A stretch of 64,000 nucleotides of DNA from Blastococcus aurantiacus (GCF_900102425.1 NZ_FNBT01000010.1:124001-188000); one strand, 5' to 3'. Positions 26,828-37,302 are shown, numbered from the stretch's first letter. The notes: a model not told the origin generated them from the letters alone. Program-made: numbers and translations.

Positions 26828-27493
26828 TCACATTGATGCCCATTCCGCAAGCACGCTCGTGTTGAGTCGCTCGCTAAATCGGAGGCGCTTGCCGGCGTTG
26901 AGTTGCTTGGCTAGGTCCGCCAGTTCCAAGGGGCTTGTTCCTGGCCATCCGTGGCGGATGGCTTCGACGGCGAGCTGGTCTGGAAAGAGTGTGTGACCGT
27001 GGCTGCGCATGTAGGTGAGTGCCTGCACCGCCATGGATCGCTCCCGGGAGTCAATAAGTCCCTGGTTGAGCGCCGGCAGCAGCGAGATCCCATCGACCAT
27101 GGCTTTGATGGCGGGACTAGCCTCGGGGACCCGCGCAACCGGCTCACCGCCCAGAAGATCGGCATCATGGGCGGTAATCCATGGCGAATGACTCTTGTGG
27201 CCACGGACCACGACGAGTCCGCTGAGCTCGGAGCGACGCTCGATGTTGAGGATCTCAACCAGGTCCAGGCACCAAGCGATGAGGATGCCCGTTCGGGCTT
27301 GTGCGGTGTACCGACTGTGCCGGTTGCTGGTGGTGCCCATAGGCAGGCCGGTCTGGGCGAGCCACGGTGATGCCTCGAGCGCGCTCGTGTTTGAGCCGAC
27401 GATGGTGATCTTGGAATCGCTACCCGCCCACGCTTTGGCGAGGCGATAGGACGTCTGGAGATCCACGTGGGGAGAAATGTAGGCGCGGCGCAT
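26828..27493 (-). CDS. Unknown protein in accessory region
   Basis: A 221-residue soluble protein (MRRAYISPHVDLQTSYRL...). Central parts KITIVGSNTSALEASPWLAQ and GILIAWCLDLVEILNIERR, and the last third rich in helices, look like genuine coding sequence, but I recognise no domain. The start at 27493 is a best guess; no good ribosome site is present and the frame is open further upstream. The gene is on the opposite strand from its neighbours and converges with the PRC-barrel gene. Confidence 0.5.
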   Translation of the reverse strand: MRRAYISPHVDLQTSYRLAKAWAGSDSKITIVGSNTSALEASPWLAQTGLPMGTTSNRHSRYTAQARTGILIAWCLDLVEILNIERRSELSGLVVVRGHKSHSPWITAHDADLLGGEPVARVPEASPAIKAMVDGISLLPALNQGLIDSRERSMAVQALTYMRSHGHTLFPDQLAVEAIRHGWPGTSPLELADLAKQLNAGKRLRFSERLNTSVLAEWASM

Positions 27494-27574
27494 GCGATGA
27501 AACGTAGTTCCGACCTCCGACAGTCCCGCTTCATCAGCGCTCGCAGGCAGCGCACATTTCCGGTGAATGTCCTC

Positions 27575-27594
27575 AGTGGGCCGCTCAGGGACAC
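27575..27594. repeat. 20-bp direct repeat, copy 1
   Basis: AGTGGGCCGCTCAGGGACAC. A copy with one mismatch is at 28007-28026, so the two flank the small membrane-protein gene at 27610-27984. Confidence 0.6.
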
Positions 27595-27609
27595 CGACGC
27601 CAGGCCTGC

Positions 27610-27984
27610 TTGCCCCGCGCCCACAGGGCGGCCTATCGGGCAGCTCTGGCCGCGGAACTCGCTCGGGTGAACGCCTCTCCCGCGGGAGGCCACCGAGCCC
27701 ATCCACCCTCTACTTTCGGCGACGTGGCTGCCCGCAACCCAGTCCGGCGAGACGTCAACCGCCGATGGGTGCTCTGGGGAGCCTTTCTGTTTGACCTGGT
27801 CCTGATCGCCGGTCTCGCCGGCCTGGCATACGCATTCGGGCTCGACGTCTGGGTCGCCATCTCAGGTGGAGTGGGCGGGTTCATCGGCTTCCTCTTGCTT
27901 CAGACTCCACCCATGCAGCGCTGGCTCCACCACGTGCGTGAGGGCCGCTCGGGTAGCGATCAGCCTAGGTCTGACGCTCCGTAG
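27610..27984 (+). CDS. Small two-helix membrane protein
   Basis: A 124-residue frame with a basic N-terminal 55 residues, membrane helices at about 60-80 (LWGAFLFDLVLIAGLAGLAY) and 84-100, and a charged tail. The start is uncertain: TTG at 27610, GTG at 27667 or GTG at 27724 are all possible. No domain is recognised. Near-perfect 20-base direct repeats stand on both sides, so the gene may be a separately inserted cassette. Confidence 0.45.
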   Translation: MPRAHRAAYRAALAAELARVNASPAGGHRAHPPSTFGDVAARNPVRRDVNRRWVLWGAFLFDLVLIAGLAGLAYAFGLDVWVAISGGVGGFIGFLLLQTPPMQRWLHHVREGRSGSDQPRSDAP

Positions 27985-28006
27985 AGATCTCCCGCCGGTG
28001 CCCCAA

Positions 28007-28026
28007 AGTGGGCCGCTCAGAGACAC
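28007..28026. repeat. 20-bp direct repeat, copy 2
   Basis: AGTGGGCCGCTCAGAGACAC, one mismatch from the copy at 27575-27594. Confidence 0.6.
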
Positions 28027-28177
28027 ATAAGGCGGGTGCCCGCATCGTCGTCACCGACGGCACCACCGTCCCCGCCGGCTGAATCCCGACCAGCTTCGGT
28101 GTCGTCGCCGGGCGTCGTCGAGGACCCCACCTGGACCCCCGCCCACCACTAACCGGCCACCCATACAGTCGTTCGCC

Positions 28178-28930
28178 GTGGACAGAGGTTGGCTCCTGGC
28201 AAGGCTCGGCACCTACGTGGCGATGGTCGACCGCTACCTGGCTCTGCCGCTAGACAGCTACGTCGACACGGTGCGCCGGCGGGAGGAAGCGATGGATTTG
28301 ATTCACCGACAGCACTACACGGCCGCGACCATCGTGAGCCGGGTCAGCCGAGAGCAACTCTCCTCGAATCCGACGCACGAGGCTGTGTATGACAACCGTG
28401 TCGCCGTCCTGCGGGTCATCGGCATGCTCCGAGACCAAGAGGAGCTCGAGGTGCGCCTCGGGCCCGACATGCCGCGGATCCCGCTCGGCGACATGCACCC
28501 GTGGGTCTGGGGCGCCGCCCAGCAGTTCTGGGAGACCACGCACTACCGCGAGGCCGTGCACGCTGCAGCCAAGTCCATCAACAGTCGGGTGCAGCAGCTC
28601 GTCGACCGGCGCGACGTTGCCGACAACGACCTGATGAATCAGGCGCTCAGCACCAACGACCCCGCCCCCGGCAACGCCCGACTCCGACTGCCCGGCGACC
28701 AATCCAAGGGCATGGTCAAGGGCCAGCAGCAGGCGCTGAGGGACTACGCCGCCGGCTGCTTCGGCGTCATCCGCAACCCCGCCGTGCACGACGCCGATGA
28801 TTGGTTAGAGCAGTACGCGCTCGAACGCCTCGCCGCCCTCAGCGTCCTTGCCAGCATGATCGAGACCACCACCGTCGTCCGTGCCGCCGAGCCGGTTGTG
28901 GGCCCCAACAGTGCACCTGGTGGGCGGTAG
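28178..28930 (+). CDS. TIGR02391 (Ymh) family protein, second copy in window
   Basis: A 250-residue protein from GTG 28178. The N-terminal 105 residues are helical. Residues about 108-225 carry the full TIGR02391/Ymh signature: MHPWVWGAAQQFWETTHYRE, AAKSINSRVQQLVDRRDV, LPGDQSKGMVKGQQQALRDY and the hallmark GVIRNPAVHD. The family is linked with mobile elements and suspected of a role in phage conflict, but no activity is known. It is not close in sequence to the copy at 17569, so the two were acquired separately or diverged long ago. It lies 175 bases ahead of an XRE-ImmA module. Confidence 0.82.
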   Translation: MDRGWLLARLGTYVAMVDRYLALPLDSYVDTVRRREEAMDLIHRQHYTAATIVSRVSREQLSSNPTHEAVYDNRVAVLRVIGMLRDQEELEVRLGPDMPRIPLGDMHPWVWGAAQQFWETTHYREAVHAAAKSINSRVQQLVDRRDVADNDLMNQALSTNDPAPGNARLRLPGDQSKGMVKGQQQALRDYAAGCFGVIRNPAVHDADDWLEQYALERLAALSVLASMIETTTVVRAAEPVVGPNSAPGGR

Positions 28931-29000
28931 CCCGAGAGGCTGACGCCCGAGGCCATGACCAGCTGTGACGCCGCGTCGCCAATGATCGTGCGTTGGCCAG

Positions 29001-29100
29001 CTACTTCGCGACGACGTCGCTCCAGTACTGGGACGACGGCCGGCCGACACGCGGAACGTCCGCGGGCTTGCGCAAGGTGTAGCAGACCGGGTAAAAATTT
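29001..29100 (-). pseudogene. 3' remnant of a broken gene at a cassette junction
   Basis: On the minus strand the last 33 codons before TAG read like real protein (NFYPVCYTLRKPADVPRVGR and so on), but the reading frame upstream runs antisense into the next gene and looks random. The change falls at an A/T-rich spot (TAAAAATTT, 29087-29100). It is probably the truncated end of a displaced gene; the family is unknown. Confidence 0.3.
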
Positions 29101-29104
29101 CCAC

Positions 29105-29752
29105 GTGATCGCACACCGCTTCCGCGCTCCGGAGTCCGGGCTCGCTGAGGTGCTCCGGATCGTCCCGGAGCTGCCCTCCTTGGTCGAACACGCCGTGCAC
29201 CGCTCGAACGAGCTCCAGACCGGGATGATGCCGGAGATCGCCGACGCCAGCCTCCCTGACGTGTTCCGCGCACAGCTCGGCCAGGCTCTGGTGGACGCGG
29301 GCGTCGGAGGCGAGGAGTGCCGCTTCGAGCTGGGCATCCGCAACAGCGTGCAGCTCCGGCTCGGTGCCGCCGGCGACGTCGTGGTGCGGGTGCTCAAGAA
29401 GCCCAGGGGTGCGTGCACGCCCCAGCCCCGCAGCCAGGCGAGGGCTCTCGAGTATCACCAGGAGTCCCTCTTCGCGGAAGAGCTGCCAGAGTCCGACGTG
29501 GTCACCGTGGTGTGGACCTGGGGTATGACCCGCACCGGTGACATCGTCCAGCACCTCTTGATGCCGCAGGCTGGATCTGACGAGAGCGACCAGAACGCCA
29601 CGGCGGTCTGGCGGATCGCCGTCATTGACTCGGCGGCCGCCCTCGATGACATCACCGCTGCCGAGGACATTGCCGTCCAGGACGACCTCGATGAGGAGTT
29701 CCGCCTGCGCACCGACGACGCGCGGGAAGAGGACGGGGACGATCCCTCATGA
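29105..29752 (+). CDS. Unknown partner of the XRE-ImmA regulator
   Basis: A 215-residue soluble protein from GTG 29105. It has an N-terminal half with GLAEVLRIVPELPSLVEHAV, a beta-rich middle (RNSVQLRLGAAGDVVVRVLK) and an acidic tail (DDLDEEFRLRTDDAREEDGD). No family is recognised. Its stop overlaps the start of the XRE-ImmA gene by four bases, a layout typical of toxin-antitoxin-like or regulator-target pairs cleaved by ImmA-type peptidases. An A/T-rich block just upstream (TAAAAATTT) may be a -10 region, which would make the message nearly leaderless. Confidence 0.6.
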   Translation: MIAHRFRAPESGLAEVLRIVPELPSLVEHAVHRSNELQTGMMPEIADASLPDVFRAQLGQALVDAGVGGEECRFELGIRNSVQLRLGAAGDVVVRVLKKPRGACTPQPRSQARALEYHQESLFAEELPESDVVTVVWTWGMTRTGDIVQHLLMPQAGSDESDQNATAVWRIAVIDSAAALDDITAAEDIAVQDDLDEEFRLRTDDAREEDGDDPS

Positions 29753-30894
29753 TCTACGGCTCCCGTGTTCGCCAGGCGAGGGAGCTGCGAGGGATGCCCC
29801 AGGGAGAGCTTGCTGCGGCGCTCGGGAAGAGCCCCAGCTGGTTGACCAAGCTGGAGACGAGCGACTCGTCTGCCACGGTCAACCATGACGCCCTGGATGT
29901 CCTCTCAGCTCGTCTGCTCATGCCCGCGGATTTCTTCACTGCCCCCATCCCCGAGGAGCTCGGCGACGGTTCCATGCGCTTCCGTGCTCGCAAGCGCATG
30001 ACAAAGGGCTCCCTCGCTGCGGTGCGACGACGGGCGGAGTTGGCGCACGAGATAGCGCACGTCGTGCTCCAGCACGTTGACGCACCCAGCGCCCGCGTGC
30101 CCTCCCTTCGGGCGACCACCAACATCGAGGAAGCGGCTCAGCAGACACGCGCAGCTCTGTCGATTCCTCCGGACGCCGTGATCCCCAGGCTGTGGAACAG
30201 CATCGAGCGGGCCGGGATCTTCGTCTATGCGATGGAGGACGCGGCCGATGGACTGCTCGACGCGTTCAGCACCTGGACTGGACCAGCTTTGGAACGGCCG
30301 ATCATCGCCATCAGCGAGCACCGCAGCTGGGATCGCGTGCGTCACACGGCCGCCCATGAGCTCGGTCACCTGGTGCTACATCGCAGCGCCAGCTACGACC
30401 CAAGTGGTGGGCTGGACGTGGAGCAAGACGCCAATCGGTTCGCTGGCGCCTTCCTCTTCCCTCGGGATGCCGCGCTCGAGGAGCTTCCTCGACCCCTCAC
30501 TCTCGCTCGACTGGCTCCTCTGAAGCTGCGTTGGGGCATGTCGCTGGGCGCACTGGTGTTCCGGGCACTCGAGCTCGGAGTCATTGACTCCGGCCGTGCA
30601 GCGTCGCTGCATCGTCAAATTGGCGTGCGTGGCTGGCGCACCCGGGAGCCGGGCGCCGACGCCAGAGAACCCGAGAAGCCGCGTGCCCTGCGAAAAATGG
30701 TCGAGTTGGTCTACGGGACGCCCCCAGATGCGCGCGGGCTCGCACGCCACGTGAGGCGGTACACCGCTGACGTCACCCGAGAGCTGGACCGATACGCCAC
30801 GCCACCGGTAGGGCGCCGACCCGCGCCGCGAGTGCCAGATGGACCGGCACACAGCGGGGGCCGGGTGGTGTTCCTCAGCTCACGAAAGACCTAG
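29749..30894 (+). CDS. XRE-family regulator fused to ImmA/IrrE metallopeptidase
   Basis: A 381-residue protein. Residues 1-60 are an XRE helix-turn-helix (VRQARELRGMPQGELAAALG). Residues about 130-290 are a COG2856 ImmA/IrrE peptidase with zinc motif AAHELGHLVLH (H203, E204, H207) and a third ligand candidate Glu225 in VEQDANRFAGAFLFP. The last 90 residues are basic. Such proteins repress or, by proteolysis, relieve repression of a neighbouring gene in phages, conjugative elements and toxin-antitoxin pairs. It overlaps the unknown gene at 29105 by four bases, making that protein the likely partner or substrate. Confidence 0.85.
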   Translation: MIYGSRVRQARELRGMPQGELAAALGKSPSWLTKLETSDSSATVNHDALDVLSARLLMPADFFTAPIPEELGDGSMRFRARKRMTKGSLAAVRRRAELAHEIAHVVLQHVDAPSARVPSLRATTNIEEAAQQTRAALSIPPDAVIPRLWNSIERAGIFVYAMEDAADGLLDAFSTWTGPALERPIIAISEHRSWDRVRHTAAHELGHLVLHRSASYDPSGGLDVEQDANRFAGAFLFPRDAALEELPRPLTLARLAPLKLRWGMSLGALVFRALELGVIDSGRAASLHRQIGVRGWRTREPGADAREPEKPRALRKMVELVYGTPPDARGLARHVRRYTADVTRELDRYATPPVGRRPAPRVPDGPAHSGGRVVFLSSRKT

Positions 30895-31281
30895 TCGGGT
30901 CGACGCAACGAGCAGTGTTACGACGTAGCTGAGCGCATGGCCAGGACCGGCGAGCTCCCCAGCTAGCCAGAACGCGCCGCGGGAACCTCACCTCGATGGC
31001 ACCCGTTGGGTGCGCTTCGCCGAGCGAGGTGTGAACTGGGAGTCCTGCCCCGGCTGCGACGGTCTCGTGGCGGTGGGATGGGTGGGGCGGAGCATCACCG
31101 AGATCGACTGCGCGTCCGCGTGCCAGCTGAGCGGCGGTGATCGGCTAGCTGGCCGGCCGCCTTGCCGCCTCCCTGCCCCACTGGGATCGCCGCGGCGGGG
31201 GCGTGGAACTCCCGACCCGTTGCGATGAAGGCCTGAAGGTCTATCCCGGGCCGTGTCCGGCGCACGGCTCCCAGGTGCCGG
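30895..31281. other. Decayed coding sequence, no intact gene
   Basis: Nearly 390 bases without an intact gene. One plus-strand frame at about 31010-31160 reads RFAERGVNWESCPGCDGLVA and on to DCASACQLSGGD, which looks like protein with two Cys pairs, and then loses sense. It is probably the front part of the broken gene that continues at 31282. Confidence 0.4.
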
Positions 31282-31545
31282 CTGATCTACCTGCCGGAGG
31301 TTTCCTCTCGCGGCCGCGTCAAGCATCGCAACAGCCAGTACGCGCTCTACGCCGCCGCCTGCATGCGCGGCGGCCTACAGCCTGTCCTGCTGAGCGATGC
31401 CGGCTGGTGGTAGACCTCACTGTGGCAGTACGCCGTCTACGCCGTTGTTACCTACAGTCGCGCGGCGGCAGAGCGGCTCGCGGCGCCGGTCGAGGAGATC
31501 GCTCGGCGAATCGCCGCCCGGCACAACCTTGAGCTCACCACGTGA
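31282..31545 (+). pseudogene. Broken gene with internal stop
   Basis: In one frame the sequence LIYLPEVSSRGRVKHRNSQY and onward runs to a TAG at 31411-31413 and then resumes in the same frame with TSLWQYAVYAVVTYSRAAAE through to TGA at 31543-31545. The continuity across the stop suggests a single gene disabled by a nonsense change and by an upstream frameshift. Family not recognised. Confidence 0.45.
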
Positions 31546-31743
31546 CCCGTCGTGGTCACGGGGCACGCCCGTCCGAGGGGTCGAACGGGGGCTCACCTGG
31601 CCGTATGGAGCCGCCCGGCGTGACCCATTCATGACCCACGCAGTGGAAATCAGGGGTCAGAATGGAGTCATATCGGGCCTTCCGGAGGGTCCTCCAGGAC
31701 TCTTTCAGGACGCCTAACGGGCGGTCCGAGCTGCGGTTTCGCG

Positions 31744-31787
31744 TGGAGCGGGTGACCGGGATCGAACCGGCATGGCCCGCTTAGAAG
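31744..31787 (-). repeat. 3' half of tRNA-Arg(UCU): attachment-site remnant
   Basis: Read on the minus strand the sequence has anticodon loop CTTCTAA (anticodon TCT), anticodon-stem 3' strand GCGGG, a four-base variable loop, T arm GCCGG-TTCGATC-CCGGT, acceptor 3' strand CACCCGC, discriminator T and CCA. The 5' half of a tRNA is missing: nothing upstream pairs with the acceptor or anticodon stem. Identity that starts at the anticodon loop and runs to CCA is what tyrosine-recombinase elements leave behind on integration. By geometry the element that made it would lie at higher coordinates. Confidence 0.7.
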
Positions 31788-31788
31788 T

Positions 31789-31809
31789 CTGGGCGGTCTC
31801 CCCGCCCAG
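31789..31809. repeat. Hairpin beside the tRNA fragment
   Basis: Perfect eight-base stem CTGGGCGG / CCGCCCAG with a five-base loop begins one base past the tRNA homology. It could be part of the attachment site or a terminator; there is no T-run. Confidence 0.4.
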
Positions 31810-31907
31810 GCGCGCACCAGGTCGACCGCAACGGTGACCAGTAGCGGTCACGCCGCAGTCGGCGGGTCAGCTGCCTGTGCACTCGAGCCGTTGGGTGCCC
31901 GCGCCGG

Positions 31908-33140
31908 TCAACGGCCCGCCGCCGCGTCCGACGCCAGCTCGGTTACTGGCGCCCGTCGCTGCAGCAAGTCCGTGATTCGGTTGACGGCCCGGGCTCCGCC
32001 GACACCGACAGCCGCCACGAGGCGGCCGTCAGCGTCGTGCAGCGCGACGGCGAACCGCTCGTCCTCCGGGGTACCGAGCAGGGGCACCTCCCCAGTAGCG
32101 AGCTGCGGCCATCCCAGGATGGTCAGCTTCGTGCCGTGCACGTAGGTGCTGTAGCTGGGCAGCTCGGGCGGCACCGCGTTGTCCGGCTCGCGCAGGCCGA
32201 GGTCGGCCAGCACCGCATGGGCCGCCTTCCTGCCCTGGGCGAGCGCCGCGCCCCAGTGCTCGATCCGGACCCGCGCGCCGTCGGGGCCGGGGAAGGCGGC
32301 GCTGTCGCCGGCGGCGTACAGGCCCGGCCAGCCGGTGACCCGATGCTGATCGTCCACGTTCACCGCCCCGGCGGCGGCGTCATCCAACACGCCGATCCCG
32401 GTCAACCAGCCGGTGTCCGGAGCCGCGCCAAGCGCGGCCAGGACCACTTCGGCGGCCACCTGGGTCTCGTCCGAGAGCGCGAGCGACAGGCTCTGGTCCG
32501 CCTGCTCCGACAGGGTCTGCAGCGTTGTCCCGACGCGGACGTCCACGCCGGCCGCGCGGTGCGCCTGCAGGATCCACTTCGCCACCGTCGGTCCGACCAG
32601 CGGCGCCATGGGGGCCGCAGCGGTGTCGAGCAGAACGACGCGGTGGCCGGCCTGGCGCAGCACGCCGGCGGTTTCGGTGCCAATGAGCCCGGCACCGACG
32701 ATGGCCACCGCCGCCCCCGGGGTCAGCGCCGCGCGCAGCTGCGCGGTGTCGGCCGCCGACCGCAGTGTCAAGATCCGATCAGCAGCCGGCCCCAGCCCCG
32801 GCACGGGCCGCGGGGAGGCCCCGACGGCGAGCACGATCGCGTCGGCCGTGAGCTGCTCACCACCGGCCAGACGCACGGAGCGGTCCACCGGATCCAGGTG
32901 CACGACGCGTTCACCCAGCCGCCACGTCACCCCGGGTAGGTCCATGCCGGGCAGGGCGATGCTCGCGTCGTCGACCGCGCCGGACAGCAGCCCCTTGTTG
33001 ACCGTCGTGCGGTTGTACGGCAGCCGGTCCTCCGCACTGACGACCACCACCTCCAGCTCGCCCGCGGCCTGCGCCAGCACCGTGGCAGCCGCGCTGCCCG
33101 CTGCCCCCGCACCCACCACAAGCACTCGTGTCATCCCCAT
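31908..33140 (-). CDS. FAD-dependent pyridine nucleotide-disulfide/ferredoxin reductase-like oxidoreductase
   Basis: A 410-residue flavoprotein. The N-terminal FAD site is VLVVGAGAAGSAAATVLAQA, a second NAD-binding fold starts AVAIVGAGLIGTETAGVLRQ near residue 145, and GWPGLYAAGDSAAF near 270 is the C-terminal FAD motif. It probably passes electrons from NAD(P)H to a ferredoxin, rubredoxin or thiol partner. ATG at 33140 is placed well behind an AGGAGG site; GTG 33143 and ATG 33134 are alternatives. It is read divergently from copZ across a promoter with two CsoR-type boxes, so copper control is likely. The true substrate is unknown. Confidence 0.85.
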   Translation of the reverse strand: MGMTRVLVVGAGAAGSAAATVLAQAAGELEVVVVSAEDRLPYNRTTVNKGLLSGAVDDASIALPGMDLPGVTWRLGERVVHLDPVDRSVRLAGGEQLTADAIVLAVGASPRPVPGLGPAADRILTLRSAADTAQLRAALTPGAAVAIVGAGLIGTETAGVLRQAGHRVVLLDTAAAPMAPLVGPTVAKWILQAHRAAGVDVRVGTTLQTLSEQADQSLSLALSDETQVAAEVVLAALGAAPDTGWLTGIGVLDDAAAGAVNVDDQHRVTGWPGLYAAGDSAAFPGPDGARVRIEHWGAALAQGRKAAHAVLADLGLREPDNAVPPELPSYSTYVHGTKLTILGWPQLATGEVPLLGTPEDERFAVALHDADGRLVAAVGVGGARAVNRITDLLQRRAPVTELASDAAAGR

Positions 33141-33168
33141 CACCGATCGCCTCCTTGCGGCTCGTCAA

Positions 33169-33214
33169 ATACCCCCGTACGGTACAAGACGTACGGCATA
33201 CCGCCAGGGGGTAC
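33169..33214. promoter_or_regulatory. Two CsoR-type operator sites in divergent promoter
   Basis: Two boxes face each other: ATACCCCCGTACGGTAC at 33169-33185 and ATACCGCCAGGGGGTAC at 33198-33214. The second is an imperfect palindrome with G/C tracts flanked by ATAC and GTAC, the form bound by CsoR. They lie between the FAD oxidoreductase and copZ starts. Confidence 0.65.
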
Positions 33215-33239
33215 TCTGGCATCGAGAAGGAGAGTTTGC

Positions 33240-33449
33240 GTGAGCAGCACCGACTACACCGTCCGCGGCATGACCTGCGACCACTGCGCCGGATCAGTGA
33301 CCGCCGAGATCACCAAGATCCCGGGCGTCACCGGGGTCCAGGTTGACGTGCCCGCCGGCCGGGTGACCGTCGAGTCCGAGCAGCCGGTGTCCACCGACGC
33401 GGTCTCCGAGGCGGTCGAGGAGGCCGGCTACGAGGTCGTTTCGGCCTGA
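33240..33449 (+). CDS. copZ: Copper chaperone CopZ (HMA domain)
   Basis: A 69-residue single heavy-metal-associated domain with the copper motif GMTCDHCAGSV (Cys13, Cys16). It carries Cu(I) in the cytoplasm to the CopA ATPase and possibly to CsoR. The GTG start has a GAAGGAGAG site five bases ahead. It is the first gene of a run copZ, csoR, secreted protein, copA, behind two repressor boxes. Length and motif are standard for the family. Confidence 0.93.
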   Translation: MSSTDYTVRGMTCDHCAGSVTAEITKIPGVTGVQVDVPAGRVTVESEQPVSTDAVSEAVEEAGYEVVSA

Positions 33450-33537
33450 GGCCTGCCCGGGGTGGGTGTCGGCCGCAGCCGGCGCCCACCCTGGCACTCC
33501 CGACTGCAATCCCATCCCCACCCACGAGGAGGACGAC

Positions 33538-33819
33538 ATGGCCGGCTACACCCACGCGAAGGACGAGCACCTGAAGCGGCTGCGCCGGATCGAGGGGCAG
33601 ATGCGCGGGCTGCAGCGCATGGTCGAAGAGGACAAGTACTGCATCGACATCCTGACCCAGGTGTCGGCAGCCACGCGCGCCCTGCAGTCGTTCTCCCTGG
33701 GCCTGCTGGACGAGCACCTGGCCCACTGCGTGGTCGAAGCGGCACAGAAGGGCGGCCCCGGGGCCGATGAGAAGGTCCGCGAGGCCTCCGAGGCGATCGC
33801 CCGACTCGTGCGCTCCTAA
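33538..33819 (+). CDS. csoR: Copper-sensing repressor CsoR
   Basis: A 93-residue DUF156/CsoR protein with the complete copper set: Cys35 (KYCIDIL), His60 and Cys64 (EHLAHCV). This contrasts with the repressor at 3417-3698, where the His is Gly. Apo-CsoR blocks transcription and releases DNA when Cu(I) binds. The ATG at 33538 has an AGGAGG-type site; an upstream in-frame ATG lies in the intergenic sequence and is less likely. It lies between copZ and the secreted copper-block protein and is probably autoregulated through the boxes at 33169-33214. Confidence 0.93.
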   Translation: MAGYTHAKDEHLKRLRRIEGQMRGLQRMVEEDKYCIDILTQVSAATRALQSFSLGLLDEHLAHCVVEAAQKGGPGADEKVREASEAIARLVRS

Positions 33820-33899
33820 CTGTCTGAGCATCCCACCGCCGACGCCCCAGCCGGGCACCCGCGGCGCCGACCGGCGCCGGCTCCAGGAAGGCAACAGAG

Positions 33900-34889
33900 A
33901 TGAACACACCCACCAAGCTCGGGACCTACGCGCTCGGTCTGGTCGCCGTGTTCGGCGCCGCAGCCGGTATCGGCAACGCCGTCGGCCCGGTCGGCCCGGC
34001 CGCGCCCGCCCACGACACCGCCACGCATGACGATCCGGACACCGAGTCCTCCATGGACATGACCCAGCAGTCCTCCGCCGCTAATGGTGCGCACGCGCCC
34101 GGCGGCCTGCAGATCTCCGAGAACGGCTACACCCTTCAGCTGGACCGGCCCGACCTGCCAGTCGGGGGGGTCACCCCCGTCTCGTTCCGGATCCTCGGCC
34201 CGGACGAGGAGCCGGTGACCGCTTACGACACCGCGCACGACGAAGACCTGCACCTGATCGCAGTCCGCCGGGACCTGTCCGGCTATCAGCACGTCCACCC
34301 GGAGCTGTCGCCGGAGGGCACCTGGTCGATCCCGCTGAACCTGACGGCAGGCATGTGGCGGCTGTTCGCCGACTTCGATCCCGCCGGGGAGGACGCCGCG
34401 CTCGTCCTGGGCGCCGACGTCGCCGTCGCCGGAGGATTCACTCCCGTGCCGCTGGGCGAGGCGTCGACAACGGCCGAGGTGGACGGGTACACCGTCACCC
34501 TCGACGGGGACCTGGTGCCCGGGCAGGAATCGGAGCTGACCCTGTCGGTCAGCCGGGACGGTCAGCCGGTTACCGACCTGCAGCCCTATTTGGCCGCCTA
34601 CGGCCATCTGGTCGCGCTGCGCGACGGCGACCTGGCCTACCTGCACGTGCACCCGGCCGGCGAACCCGGGGACGGGGTCACAAAGCCGGGCCCGGACATC
34701 ACGTTCTACGCCACCGCGCCCTCCGCCGGCGACTACCGGCTGTTCCTGGACTTCAAGCACGGCGACGTCGTGCGCACCGCCGAGTTCACCGGCTCCGCGG
34801 GCGCCCCCGCCCCGTCCGTGCCCGACCGTGACGAACCGGCCGCCGAGGGCGCCGGCGAGCACGACGACGGCGGCCACGCCCACGGCTGA
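33900..34889 (+). CDS. Secreted or membrane-anchored copper-block protein
   Basis: A 329-residue protein with a hydrophobic N-terminal helix (about 8-28), then two similar beta-rich modules. Each module holds a His motif, YQHVHPELS near 119 and LHVHPAG near 250, together with DEDLHLIAV and GHLVALRD. Met/His-containing MDMTQQS and a His-rich end (HDDGGHAHG) add possible metal ligands. Homologues stand beside copA in actinobacteria and are generally unnamed. A role in binding copper outside the membrane is inferred from these residues and the position between csoR and copA. Confidence 0.7.
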   Translation: MNTPTKLGTYALGLVAVFGAAAGIGNAVGPVGPAAPAHDTATHDDPDTESSMDMTQQSSAANGAHAPGGLQISENGYTLQLDRPDLPVGGVTPVSFRILGPDEEPVTAYDTAHDEDLHLIAVRRDLSGYQHVHPELSPEGTWSIPLNLTAGMWRLFADFDPAGEDAALVLGADVAVAGGFTPVPLGEASTTAEVDGYTVTLDGDLVPGQESELTLSVSRDGQPVTDLQPYLAAYGHLVALRDGDLAYLHVHPAGEPGDGVTKPGPDITFYATAPSAGDYRLFLDFKHGDVVRTAEFTGSAGAPAPSVPDRDEPAAEGAGEHDDGGHAHG

Positions 34890-34934
34890 CCGGCCTGCTC
34901 CACCCACCGCGAGCACGTTCAAAGGAAGACGACG

Positions 34935-37298
<2,364 letters not shown>

Positions 37299-37302
37299 TA
37301 CC

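Noticed and set aside
26828-27706. Integrase or transposase in the accessory region
   Set aside because: The protein was checked for the tyrosine-recombinase R..HxxR..Y pattern and for serine-recombinase or DDE motifs; none is present.
31744-31830. A complete tRNA-Arg gene on the minus strand
   Set aside because: The T arm, acceptor 3' strand and CCA are good, but no 5' acceptor strand, D arm or 5' anticodon stem can be found upstream; a self-pairing hairpin is there instead.
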